Source: Spirochaetales bacterium (GTDB lineage: Bacteria > Spirochaetota > Spirochaetia > SZUA-6 > JAFGRV01). From it: a stretch of 64,000 bases of DNA. Made by a program: the position numbers and the translations under genes. The DNA lies in assembly GCA_016928415.1 (NCBI GenBank), contig JAFGKU010000101.1, forward strand, positions 1 to 64,000. Direction: 5' to 3'. A model generated the notes under the pieces. That model was given only the letters and a program-made list of their open reading frames with translations. It searched no databases and was not told the DNA's origin. Positions 35,124 through 42,549 of the stretch are shown piece by piece (the first letter of the stretch is position 1; every line of letters starts with the position of its first letter).

Positions 35124-36020
35124 TTATATATATCCAAAACGTTTCATCATGAGACGGACATTTTCTCTGAAATCCGAGTGACGGCCCATTCCAAATTTCT
35201 CAAGTTTCGAGCAATTGAGATGGCAATCCTTTGGCCTGGGTGCACCGGTAGGCGGTTCGTTATTCCGCTTAAGGATTGAGAGGGGAATACCGGCAATGTC
35301 CGCCACGACATGGCCCATCTCGTATTTAGTGTACGGTCTGTCACCGGACCAATGAAAAATCCCGTGAAAGTCCGGATGATCGATACGATATTCCACCAGT
35401 TCCCGTATCACAACAGCAAGATCAGGCGTAAAAAGAGGGTACTTCACCTGCCAGTTGTCCATAACCAGATTTTTACCGGATACGACATTTCCCGCTATTA
35501 TGGAAACGCCCGATTCACCGGGTGTTTCCTCACCACCGTACAGCAATGTAACCCGCAGTAATGCCGAATCGGGACACTGGTCCCGTACCGCTTTTTCTCC
35601 CGAAAGCTTGGATTTTCCGTAATTATTGAGGGGATTCGTTTTTGATGATTCATCATACGGCGGGGAAGTGCCGTCGAAAACATAATCGGTTGATATATAA
35701 ACAAGGAAGGCACCCGCTTCATTGCAGGATTCGGCAATGGTTTCCGTGGCACGGACATTCAGGTTATAGGTGCCTTCAGCTTCCTTTTCACTTATATCCG
35801 GCTTCCGCTCAGCCGCGCAATGAATCAATATATCCGGTTCAGCATCGGCCAGGAAATGCCGAACCGTACCGGGGTCCGTCAGGTCCATGGAAACGAGGGG
35901 CGGTGTCGCCCGCTTATAACCCAGACCGGTCACACGGTAATCAGGACAGGCACTAAATTCATTATAAACGGCCCGCCCAAGAAGACCGGTGGCCCCGGTG
36001 ATAATAACACGCAAATCCAT
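35124..36020 (-). CDS. RmlD-like NAD(P)-dependent reductase
   Basis: 298 residues, short-chain dehydrogenase of the dTDP-4-dehydrorhamnose reductase (RmlD) or methionine adenosyltransferase-beta subgroup. N-terminal VIITGATGLLGRAV binds the nucleotide; YISTDYVFDG and YGKSKLSGE provide the Thr and YxxxK catalytic residues. No other rhamnose genes (rmlABC) are nearby, so a role in dTDP-rhamnose synthesis is not certain. The promoter TTGAAA-N16-TATTAT ends 7 bases before the ATG, without a Shine-Dalgarno site. Confidence 0.85.
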   Translation of the reverse strand: MDLRVIITGATGLLGRAVYNEFSACPDYRVTGLGYKRATPPLVSMDLTDPGTVRHFLADAEPDILIHCAAERKPDISEKEAEGTYNLNVRATETIAESCNEAGAFLVYISTDYVFDGTSPPYDESSKTNPLNNYGKSKLSGEKAVRDQCPDSALLRVTLLYGGEETPGESGVSIIAGNVVSGKNLVMDNWQVKYPLFTPDLAVVIRELVEYRIDHPDFHGIFHWSGDRPYTKYEMGHVVADIAGIPLSILKRNNEPPTGAPRPKDCHLNCSKLEKFGMGRHSDFRENVRLMMKRFGYI

Positions 36021-36027
36021 GATAGAA

Positions 36028-36055
36028 ATAATAATCGTATTAATGATATTTTCAA
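36028..36055 (-). promoter_or_regulatory. Promoter of the RmlD-like gene
   Basis: On the minus strand TTGAAA (36050-36055), 16 bases, TATTAT (36028-36033); the ATG at 36020 lies at the expected transcription start. Confidence 0.55.
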
Positions 36056-36096
36056 GGTGATCCGTCTCCCTTTTTTTTCTTTCCCCATTTGTTTTA

Positions 36097-36125
36097 TTGA
36101 ATTTAGCCGGATAAAATCTTAAAAT
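36097..36125 (+). promoter_or_regulatory. Promoter of the SPFH operon
   Basis: TTGAAT (36097-36102), 17 bases, TAAAAT (36120-36125), about 32 bases before the ATG at 36158. Confidence 0.55.
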
Positions 36126-36157
36126 AAATATTAAGACGTAAAACGATGGAGGTAAAA

Positions 36158-37180
36158 ATGTTTGGCATAAGATACATAAAATTCGATTCGATGAATCATG
36201 TTATCCTCTATAAAAAGGGAAAAATCAGGAAAAAGGGGAGAGGGTTGGCCTTTTACTATTATGCGCCCTCTTCATCCATCGTAGCCATTCCCATGGGAAG
36301 CAAGGACATTCCTTTCATATTCAACAATTCCACGGCTGACTACCAGTCCATATCCATCCAGGGGCAGATCACGTATAAAATCGAAGATCCAGGCAAGCTG
36401 GCCGAGTTTCTTGATTTTACCGTGACCCAGCAGGGCGATTATAAAACAGAGGATCCCCAAAAACTCGATCAAAGACTCATCAATGAAGCCCAGACAGCCA
36501 CCTCTTCGTTCATTCAAAAGCTCGCCTTAAAGGATGCCTTGAGAAAGGCAAAGGAAATTGAAACACAGATCTCGGAAGGCCTGAAAACATCCAATGCCGT
36601 CAGGATCCTGGGCATTGTCCCGATCAGCGTGAATGTCGTTGCGGTAAAGCCCTCGCCGGAAATGGCCAAGGCGCTGGAAACGACAACGAGGGAAGCCCTC
36701 CAGCAGGAAGCGGACCAGGCCATATACACGAGAAGGAACTTTGCCGTGGAACAGGAAAAAAAGATCAAGGAAAGCGAACTGGACACGGAGATTGCCGTTG
36801 AGGAAAAAAAGAAGCAGATAGCGGAAAAGAAGGCCGAGTCGGAAGTTCTCGCCGAAGAGAACAAGCGGAAAATCAGGGAAATGAAAATGGAGGCGGATAT
36901 TGCCGTTGAAAAACAGAAAAAGGACTTAATCACAATGCAGTCGGAAAACATGCGCAAGGAAGCGGATGCCAAAGGCTATGCCATCAATACGACGCTTACC
37001 CCGTATAAAGGCATCGACTGGAAGATCCTCATGATGCTCCAGCGGGAGGGAAACGATCCAAAGTCAAACATAGCCGTGGCTTTCAGGGAACTGGCGGAAA
37101 AGGCGCAAAACATCAACAACCTCAACATCACGCCGGACCTGCTTCAGTCTTTGACCCAACAGGCCTATCCGCAGAAATAA
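36158..37180 (+). CDS. SPFH/Band 7 (flotillin-like) protein
   Basis: 340 residues. The N-terminal ~170 residues form an SPFH domain (FGIRYIKFDSMNHVILYKKGK, YQSISIQGQITYKIEDPGKLAEFLDF, VRILGIVPISVNVVAVKPSPEMAKALE). Then comes a long Ala/Glu/Lys heptad coiled coil (ALQQEADQAIYTRRNFAVEQEKKIKESELD..., ~180-285) and a short globular tail. There is no N-terminal membrane helix, unlike typical flotillins, so membrane contact may be peripheral. SPFH proteins oligomerise on membranes (known). ATG at 36158 is chosen over 36146 because GGAGG lies inside the upstream extension at ideal spacing. First gene of a three-gene operon. Confidence 0.85.
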   Translation: MFGIRYIKFDSMNHVILYKKGKIRKKGRGLAFYYYAPSSSIVAIPMGSKDIPFIFNNSTADYQSISIQGQITYKIEDPGKLAEFLDFTVTQQGDYKTEDPQKLDQRLINEAQTATSSFIQKLALKDALRKAKEIETQISEGLKTSNAVRILGIVPISVNVVAVKPSPEMAKALETTTREALQQEADQAIYTRRNFAVEQEKKIKESELDTEIAVEEKKKQIAEKKAESEVLAEENKRKIREMKMEADIAVEKQKKDLITMQSENMRKEADAKGYAINTTLTPYKGIDWKILMMLQREGNDPKSNIAVAFRELAEKAQNINNLNITPDLLQSLTQQAYPQK

Positions 37181-37202
37181 CAGGGTAAAAAAGGAGCCCG
37201 GC

Positions 37203-38360
37203 TTGAAAGCCCTCAAGGAAACGGCCGTTATCGTGAAAAGCAAAACACGGCTGGAACAACTCATCGAACGGTTCAACACGCAATCCCAGGCCAAATTCTA
37301 CATAGCGCAGAACAAGGCGCAGTTCTATTCAAAACAGGAAGCGGACGAAGAGGATATTGCGATAGAGGATTTGTTCGACACGGGTGAAGAAGCCATGTAT
37401 GATGTAACGGATGAAGCAATTTACCCGGAAGAGGACGAGGTGGTCCAGGCGCCGGCTAAAAAAAAGAAGTTTGCCGGGAAGCCGAAGCCGAAGCAAAAAA
37501 AAATTCTCACCCAGACGCAGTTAAAGAACATGTATGAAAGCGACTTTGCCGATTACGAGGAGGAGCATGAAAATTATCTGAGAACCGTTTCCCTCCTGGA
37601 AAAAATCGCATCGGGGCAGATGAAGACAAAGGTCATCGAACGTTCGTTCCTGCCGAACAATATCTTTACCGAAAAAGACATTGTTATCGTGGTGGGACAG
37701 GACGGGCTTGTGGCCAATACGGCCAAATACGTGAACAACATCCCGATCATCGCGGTGAATCCGGATCAGAACAGGTTTGACGGTATCCTTTTACCGTTCA
37801 ATGCGGAAACGTTTGAAGGGGCGTTTAAAAGCGTCGTTGACGGTACGCATTCCGTACAGGAGGTCACCATGGCCGCGGCGATACTGAATGACGGGCAGAG
37901 GCTCCTGGCGTTCAACGATCTTTTCATCGGCGTTTCCAACCATTCATCGGCCAGGTATAAAATCACGTTCGAAGGCCTGTCGGAGAACCATTCCTCCAGC
38001 GGCATCATCGTATCGACAGGCGCCGGTTCAACGGGATGGCTCAGTTCCCTCTACAACATGGCTTCCGGGATAAGCCGTTTTGTAACGGGCTATGAACTGG
38101 ACAAGGTCGACCCCATGCCCATGGACACCTCGGAGCTCGTGTTTATCGTGCGTGAGCCGTTTATCAGTAAAACATCGCAGGCAACGATAACGGCGGGCAG
38201 AATTCCCAGGGGGACCGAACTCCTGCTTGAATCCAATATGGCCAGCAATGGCGTGATATTCAGCGACGGTATCCTGGCAGACTATCTCCAGTTCAATTCG
38301 GGTTCGATAGCCCGCATACGGATAGCGGAAGAAAAAGCATTATTGGTCCGGAAGGAGTAA
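37203..38360 (+). CDS. NAD-kinase-like protein with charged N-terminal extension
   Basis: 385 residues. Residues 1-145 are a non-globular, first acidic then basic (APAKKKKFAGKPKPKQKK) extension. The rest has the NAD kinase/diacylglycerol kinase-like fold: VGQDGLVANTAKYV stands where GGDG is expected, IPIIAVNPD follows, and STGAGSTGW replaces the TGSTAY-type nucleotide loop. Because both motifs are altered, enzymatic NAD phosphorylation is uncertain; it may bind a nucleotide as a sensor. The start is TTG with AAGGAG 6 bases upstream. It lies 22 bases after the SPFH gene and 4 bases before the next gene. Confidence 0.75.
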   Translation: MKALKETAVIVKSKTRLEQLIERFNTQSQAKFYIAQNKAQFYSKQEADEEDIAIEDLFDTGEEAMYDVTDEAIYPEEDEVVQAPAKKKKFAGKPKPKQKKILTQTQLKNMYESDFADYEEEHENYLRTVSLLEKIASGQMKTKVIERSFLPNNIFTEKDIVIVVGQDGLVANTAKYVNNIPIIAVNPDQNRFDGILLPFNAETFEGAFKSVVDGTHSVQEVTMAAAILNDGQRLLAFNDLFIGVSNHSSARYKITFEGLSENHSSSGIIVSTGAGSTGWLSSLYNMASGISRFVTGYELDKVDPMPMDTSELVFIVREPFISKTSQATITAGRIPRGTELLLESNMASNGVIFSDGILADYLQFNSGSIARIRIAEEKALLVRKE

Positions 38361-38364
38361 AATC

Positions 38365-38871
38365 ATGGAGATCATTCTGCCGAAGAATGACTGGATACTC
38401 TGGATTTTCATTGGGGTAGCGGTCATTGCCGTTTCTGCCGTGCTTTTGAAAAAGGGAAAGCCGGTAATGAAGGTGAGTATCATTGCGGCTGTTGTCATCG
38501 TCTCCGGGATTCTCCTGTTCTTTTTCTACAAGGATTCCCATATCATGATCAACGAGTCGGGAATAACAGCCGACACTTACGGAGAATTCTCAATCAAATG
38601 GCGGGACATCCAAAAGGCATACCTCGTCCCCGATATATCCGAATCGGAATACGCACCGGGAATGAGGGTACATGGTGTCGCCATAGGTGATTTGGCGATA
38701 GGCCGGTACACTTTGAAAAACGGCAAAACCGCGATGGTGACCATCGAACAAAAGGGTGAATGCGCCGTCATCGTCACGGGCAAGGACATCTACCTGTTCG
38801 GGGTTAAAAAGATGGATGAATTCATAGAGGGGTTCAAGCGTTACCGGGAGTTTGATGATAACGGGACATAG
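38365..38871 (+). CDS. Two-helix membrane protein with PH-like domain
   Basis: 168 residues: two membrane segments near the N-terminus (WILWIFIGVAVIAVSAVLL and VSIIAAVVIVSGILLFFFY) and a ~100-residue beta-rich part (ITADTYGEFSIKWRDIQKAYLV ... GVAIGDLAIGRYTLKNGKTAMVTI) that looks like a bacterial PH domain, ending with a helix. Function unknown. AAGGAG precedes the ATG, which lies 4 bases after the NAD-kinase-like gene; third gene of the SPFH operon. Confidence 0.7.
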   Translation: MEIILPKNDWILWIFIGVAVIAVSAVLLKKGKPVMKVSIIAAVVIVSGILLFFFYKDSHIMINESGITADTYGEFSIKWRDIQKAYLVPDISESEYAPGMRVHGVAIGDLAIGRYTLKNGKTAMVTIEQKGECAVIVTGKDIYLFGVKKMDEFIEGFKRYREFDDNGT

Positions 38872-39049
38872 TTGGGATTTACCAAATCTGAACCTCCGAT
38901 TAGGATCTCTAGTGCGATACGGTGTTTTGTGCCTTTGCATGCTTGCATAATTCCGTTTTAAAGGCAAACGCAAACATGTTTCCAATAAAAAATATATTTT
39001 CCCGTCTTCGCCGGCATCACTCGATATTGGCCATCCGCTGTTCAAGCCT

Positions 39050-39078
39050 TTGACATCCTCGTCCATCCCCTTTATACT
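39050..39078 (+). promoter_or_regulatory. Near-perfect sigma70 promoter of the ATP-grasp gene
   Basis: TTGACA (39050-39055), exactly 17 bases, TATACT (39073-39078). The ATG follows 18 bases later with no Shine-Dalgarno site, so the leader is only ~12 bases. Confidence 0.8.
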
Positions 39079-39096
39079 GCCTCTGGTGTATATTTT

Positions 39097-40029
39097 ATGA
39101 GAGAATTAAATGGTAATTATCACCTTGCAATGGCCTCGGACTGGGAATATGACGCGGATTTCTTCAAACTCCTTGAGGAGGAAGCGGCAAAGGAAGGACT
39201 GACGACTTTTACCGTGTGGTCCCGGAACCTGGAAGAAGTTTATTCCCGGATGGAAAAAGGGGAGCTCTCCTTTCAATACCTTCTCGACCGCGCCTCTGAC
39301 ACCTCGAGCCAATTCGTGAAATTACAGATTCTCTCCGTCAAGCGGGGCACACTTGTCCTGGAACCGATCGATCTGGTCCAGTGGGCTATGGACAAGGCGA
39401 CAATGCACCTGGAGTTCATATCACACGGCCTCAACACCCCCTTCACCCTGATTCTCCCACCCTACGATTCACCCGAAAAATGCTACCTGTCGCTGGAGGA
39501 TTTGTCCAGGCTGGGCCGTTCCTTCATCATCAAGCCGGCCAGCATCAGCGGCGGCGGGATCGGGGTGGTCAATGGCGCCGAACGGCTGTATGAAATACTC
39601 GCCGCGCGCCAGGAATTCAAGTCCGCCAAATACCTCCTTCAGGAGAAGATCAAACCGCACGTGTGCGACGGGAGGCATTTCTGGTTCCGGGGATTCTACA
39701 TCTGCGGCCTGATTCAGTGCGTCTGGTGGAATGAAACGACCCATGTCTACGCGCTCCTTTCCGAAGAAGAGATCGTCAAATACGACCTTGCCGGGCTATT
39801 TGCCATCGTGAAAAAAATCGCCGGCATCACCCGGCTGAAATTTTTTTCCACGGAAATCGCGAAGACGGAAAAAGGCCGGTACGTGGTCATCGATTACGTG
39901 AATCCGAGTTGCGACATGCGGTTCAAATCAAAATTTGCGGACGGCATCCCCGACGAAATCATCGGTAAGATCGTCTCAAACGTCGTTGCCTATGTAAAAT
40001 CCCAACTTACGGGCCGCCTCCACCGTTAG
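39097..40029 (+). CDS. ATP-grasp-fold protein of unknown specificity
   Basis: 310 residues. The middle and C-terminal parts follow the ATP-grasp layout: SFIIKPASISGGGIGV (Lys plus Gly-rich loop), YLLQEKIKP (adenine-binding strand) and VVIDYVNPSCDMRFKS with the Asp/Asn metal ligands. The N-terminal ~110 residues form a pre-ATP-grasp domain (FFKLLEEEAAKEGLTTFTVW). The substrate, presumably an acid and an amine, is unknown. It stands alone, with a strong promoter and no partner genes; downstream is a non-coding or decayed region. Confidence 0.75.
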   Translation: MRELNGNYHLAMASDWEYDADFFKLLEEEAAKEGLTTFTVWSRNLEEVYSRMEKGELSFQYLLDRASDTSSQFVKLQILSVKRGTLVLEPIDLVQWAMDKATMHLEFISHGLNTPFTLILPPYDSPEKCYLSLEDLSRLGRSFIIKPASISGGGIGVVNGAERLYEILAARQEFKSAKYLLQEKIKPHVCDGRHFWFRGFYICGLIQCVWWNETTHVYALLSEEEIVKYDLAGLFAIVKKIAGITRLKFFSTEIAKTEKGRYVVIDYVNPSCDMRFKSKFADGIPDEIIGKIVSNVVAYVKSQLTGRLHR

Positions 40030-40046
40030 GCTGGCAAACGGGAATC

Positions 40047-40322
40047 TATCCATTGAAACGCGGACTTGCCTCCTCTGATTCTATAAGGACAACGGCCCTG
40101 TCCTTGCCGATCTCGATGTCCGTTATCCGGTATTCACCGAGAAGGCCGAAGAACGGCACGGCCGTTCTTCTTCGAATCGAAATAAAATCGAAAATGAAAG
40201 GATGCGGCAAAAAATGTTTTTTATTTTACCACCCCCGGGTCCGCCCTGATATCCACGGTCTTCATGTTGCCGGAGACGAACGCATCGGATGAACCGCCGG
40301 GTTTTCCTCTTATCCGGTACGG
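40047..40322 (-). pseudogene. Possible decayed gene fragments
   Basis: The 339-base gap 40030-40368 has no intact gene but shows coding-like pieces on the minus strand in two frames: YRIRGKPGGSSDAF...ADPGVVK ending at TAA (~40222), and, in another frame, AVPFFGLLGEYRITDIEIGKD...EASPRFNG ending at TAG (~40047). Composition is like the flanking genes. It may be a frameshifted remnant or chance. The plus-strand ORF 40053-40292 here does not look real. Confidence 0.28.
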
Positions 40323-40368
40323 ATTAACGTAAATGGATACGCCTTAAGTCCCTGGTTTTAAAAAAAAA

Positions 40369-40968
40369 TCAGGCCCCTCCCCATTCTTCCTCCTCCCATT
40401 CCTCATCTTCTTCATCCATCATATCGCTGTATGTCCCGCTCATGACGGACTTGAGGATGTCCGCCATTCCCTCAACCTGTTTCAAATCTGAAGAATAAAG
40501 AAGGACCAGGTATACAAGGTCTTCCTCTTCAGCAACGGCTGAAAACAGATAAATGAATTCTTTTGCCTTGGCATTGTAGTATAAAACATCCGTTTTATCG
40601 GAAGGATTATTTATGCGCTTGTCCTTCTTGAAACCGGCTTTTTCAATGGCCGCACCTGTTTTCTTGATTACCGCCGCTTCCCCTTCCCCTTCGAAACCCG
40701 TTAATCCCGCGACAGCGTACACCTTGCCCTGCCTGATATAGTAAAATGCCAGGCCATCGTCATCCCCATAATAAAAATGGATTGCTTCGAAGAATCCCTT
40801 TTCGTCCGAATACGTATCGTCCGGGTTGCCCAGTTTCTGCAGCAAGTCAGCTTCCGCAACACCCAGAACATCGTCTTCCGCCGGATCATAAGCACCCGTT
40901 TCTTCGGCAAAAAGTCCGGGTATAATCAAGAGAAATGCCAAAATAACAAAAACGCATAACCGTTTCAT
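40369..40968 (-). CDS. Small secreted protein with acidic tail
   Basis: 199 residues with a signal peptide (MKRLCVFVILAFLLIIPGLFA). The mature domain has a SmpA/BamE-like opening (DVLGVAEADLLQKLGNPDDTYSDE, FYYGDDDGLAFYYIRQGKVYAVAG) followed by ~100 residues without recognised family and a very acidic end (MMDEEDEEWEEEEWGGA). The ORF track starts 49 codons earlier, but GGGAGG lies 5 bases before the ATG at 40968, and the signal peptide begins there. Function unknown; the BamE resemblance is only in the first 50 residues. Confidence 0.72.
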   Translation of the reverse strand: MKRLCVFVILAFLLIIPGLFAEETGAYDPAEDDVLGVAEADLLQKLGNPDDTYSDEKGFFEAIHFYYGDDDGLAFYYIRQGKVYAVAGLTGFEGEGEAAVIKKTGAAIEKAGFKKDKRINNPSDKTDVLYYNAKAKEFIYLFSAVAEEEDLVYLVLLYSSDLKQVEGMADILKSVMSGTYSDMMDEEDEEWEEEEWGGA

Positions 40969-41177
40969 AGATCCCTCCCATGGGAACAAATGACATAATA
41001 GATCTTTAAAAATAGATCTGGATAAAGTGTAATTAGCGCCATAACCGTTTGCAATATGTTTTTCAAATATTATTATAAAAATTCTTCCATCGGCGCACTC
41101 GTCTTGCTTGCGCACAGGACACCGGATCGCAATAGCGATCCTTATCGGCGGTTTTTACTGCCTGAATTCCCCCCATA

Positions 41178-41207
41178 TTGAACAATGCCCTTTTACCGTG
41201 TTAAAAT
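41178..41207 (+). promoter_or_regulatory. Promoter of the SrkA-like kinase gene
   Basis: TTGAAC (41178-41183), 18 bases, TAAAAT (41202-41207), ~48 bases before the GTG start. Confidence 0.5.
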
Positions 41208-41255
41208 ACTGCCGTTCCGGTCAAACGGCTATGAAGTAACCCGGGAGGATGGTAA

Positions 41256-42287
41256 GTGGACCAGCATGAATTCTTTTACAGGCTGACGCCTCAAACGATT
41301 ATGGACTCCGCCGAGAAAGAGGGATTCATAACTACGGGGCTGTGCATCAAGCTGAACAGCATGGAAAACCGCGTCTATGACCTGGAGCTCACCGACAGAA
41401 GCCACGTGGTGGTCAAATTCTACAGGCCGGGAAGGTGGAACAGGCAGCAGATACTCGAAGAACACGAATTCCTTCTGGACCTGCAGACCGCGGAAGTACC
41501 GGTCTGTGCCCCCTTATCGCTTTCAAACGGGTCCACCGTTTCGGAGATAGAAAACCTGTATTATGCCGTCTGGCCCCGGACGGGAGGCAGGTGCGTAGAC
41601 GAGTTCTCCCGGGAACAAATAGAATCACTCGGCAGGCTGTTGGGAAGGATTCACGCGGTCGGAAAAACAAAACAGGCGCCCGGACGCCTGGCCTTAACCT
41701 CTGATAACCTGGGAAGGAAACCTCTGGCGTTCCTTCTTGAACAGTCAATGATTCCGTCAGACCTCGAAAACCGGTATACCGAAGCGGTTACCGCGGTGTG
41801 CGGGATCTACGACGAATATTCCAAGGATGTTCCCTTTTATAGAATACATGGTGACTGTCATATAGGCAATTTATTGTTCAGGGACGGCGGTTTTTATTTC
41901 CTTGATTTCGACGATTTTTACACGGGACCCGCAGTGCAGGACTTTTGGATGCTTATTCCCAATGATAAAACGGGAAAGGGTCAACTAAGGTCGCTTGTTG
42001 AAAATTACCGGAGTTTCAATGATTTTGAGGACGCTTGGCTCAAGCTCATCGAACCCCTGCGCGCCTTGCGTTTCATTCATTACTCATCCTGGATTGCCAG
42101 GCGCTGGGAAGACCTCTCCTTTCAAAATGCCTTCCCCCATTTCGGAACCCGGGAATATTGGCTGGGTGAAACCAAAGATCTGGAAGAGCAGTTGAAAATT
42201 ATAGAAAAGGAATCCCTGCCACCCGGACAAAAAGCTGATGAACCGGAACTGACAAACAAAGACTTTTTCTGGGATTGGGAAGACTGA
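41256..42287 (+). CDS. srkA: Stress response kinase A-like (SrkA/YihE) Ser/Thr kinase
   Basis: 343 residues of the aminoglycoside-phosphotransferase-like kinase fold, closest to SrkA (YihE). FYRLTPQTIMDSAEKEGF, NSMENRVYDLEL, VVVKFYRPGRWNRQQILEEHEFL (ATP-binding Lys) and HGDCHIGNLLFRDGGFYFLDFDDFYTGP (catalytic HGDxHxxN and metal-binding DFDD) match the family closely. In E. coli the enzyme counteracts MazF-linked stress death (known); no toxin gene is seen here. Start is GTG at 41256 with GGGAGGA 7 bases upstream; no ATG fits better. Confidence 0.9.
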   Translation: MDQHEFFYRLTPQTIMDSAEKEGFITTGLCIKLNSMENRVYDLELTDRSHVVVKFYRPGRWNRQQILEEHEFLLDLQTAEVPVCAPLSLSNGSTVSEIENLYYAVWPRTGGRCVDEFSREQIESLGRLLGRIHAVGKTKQAPGRLALTSDNLGRKPLAFLLEQSMIPSDLENRYTEAVTAVCGIYDEYSKDVPFYRIHGDCHIGNLLFRDGGFYFLDFDDFYTGPAVQDFWMLIPNDKTGKGQLRSLVENYRSFNDFEDAWLKLIEPLRALRFIHYSSWIARRWEDLSFQNAFPHFGTREYWLGETKDLEEQLKIIEKESLPPGQKADEPELTNKDFFWDWED

Positions 42288-42461
42288 AAACCAAATTTTG
42301 GACAAATAATTTTTTGAATACGATTTCATTGTATCATTTTTTGTAATTTTCCTGAAAAAAAAGCTGAATTTAACAAATCTATGCTATAAATCACAAAAAA
42401 TTCATATTTTCCGCGTGACTTTTTAGAGATATGTTTTAAATAGAGGAAAATTTTAAAAACC

Positions 42462-42479
42462 GTCTATACTATGGTAGAC
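42462..42479 (+). promoter_or_regulatory. Dyad GTCTA-N8-TAGAC upstream of the multimodular GH16 gene
   Basis: A 5-bp dyad centred ~80 bases before the ATG that contains TATACT, a possible -10. It may be an operator for polysaccharide-responsive control. No clear -35 lies at the right distance. Confidence 0.3.
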
Positions 42480-42549
42480 AACCTGGTTATTTGAATTACC
42501 TCTTATGAGAAAAGGGAAAAATAGTTAAGTAATAATAGGAGGAGTATAG

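Noticed and set aside
40053-40292. 79-residue plus-strand ORF after the ATP-grasp gene
   Set aside because: No ribosome site, odd composition, and the opposite strand looks more coding-like.
41256-42287. Aminoglycoside resistance kinase
   Set aside because: The fold is shared, but the NSMENRVYDLEL and KFYRPGRWNRQQI motifs point to the SrkA family.
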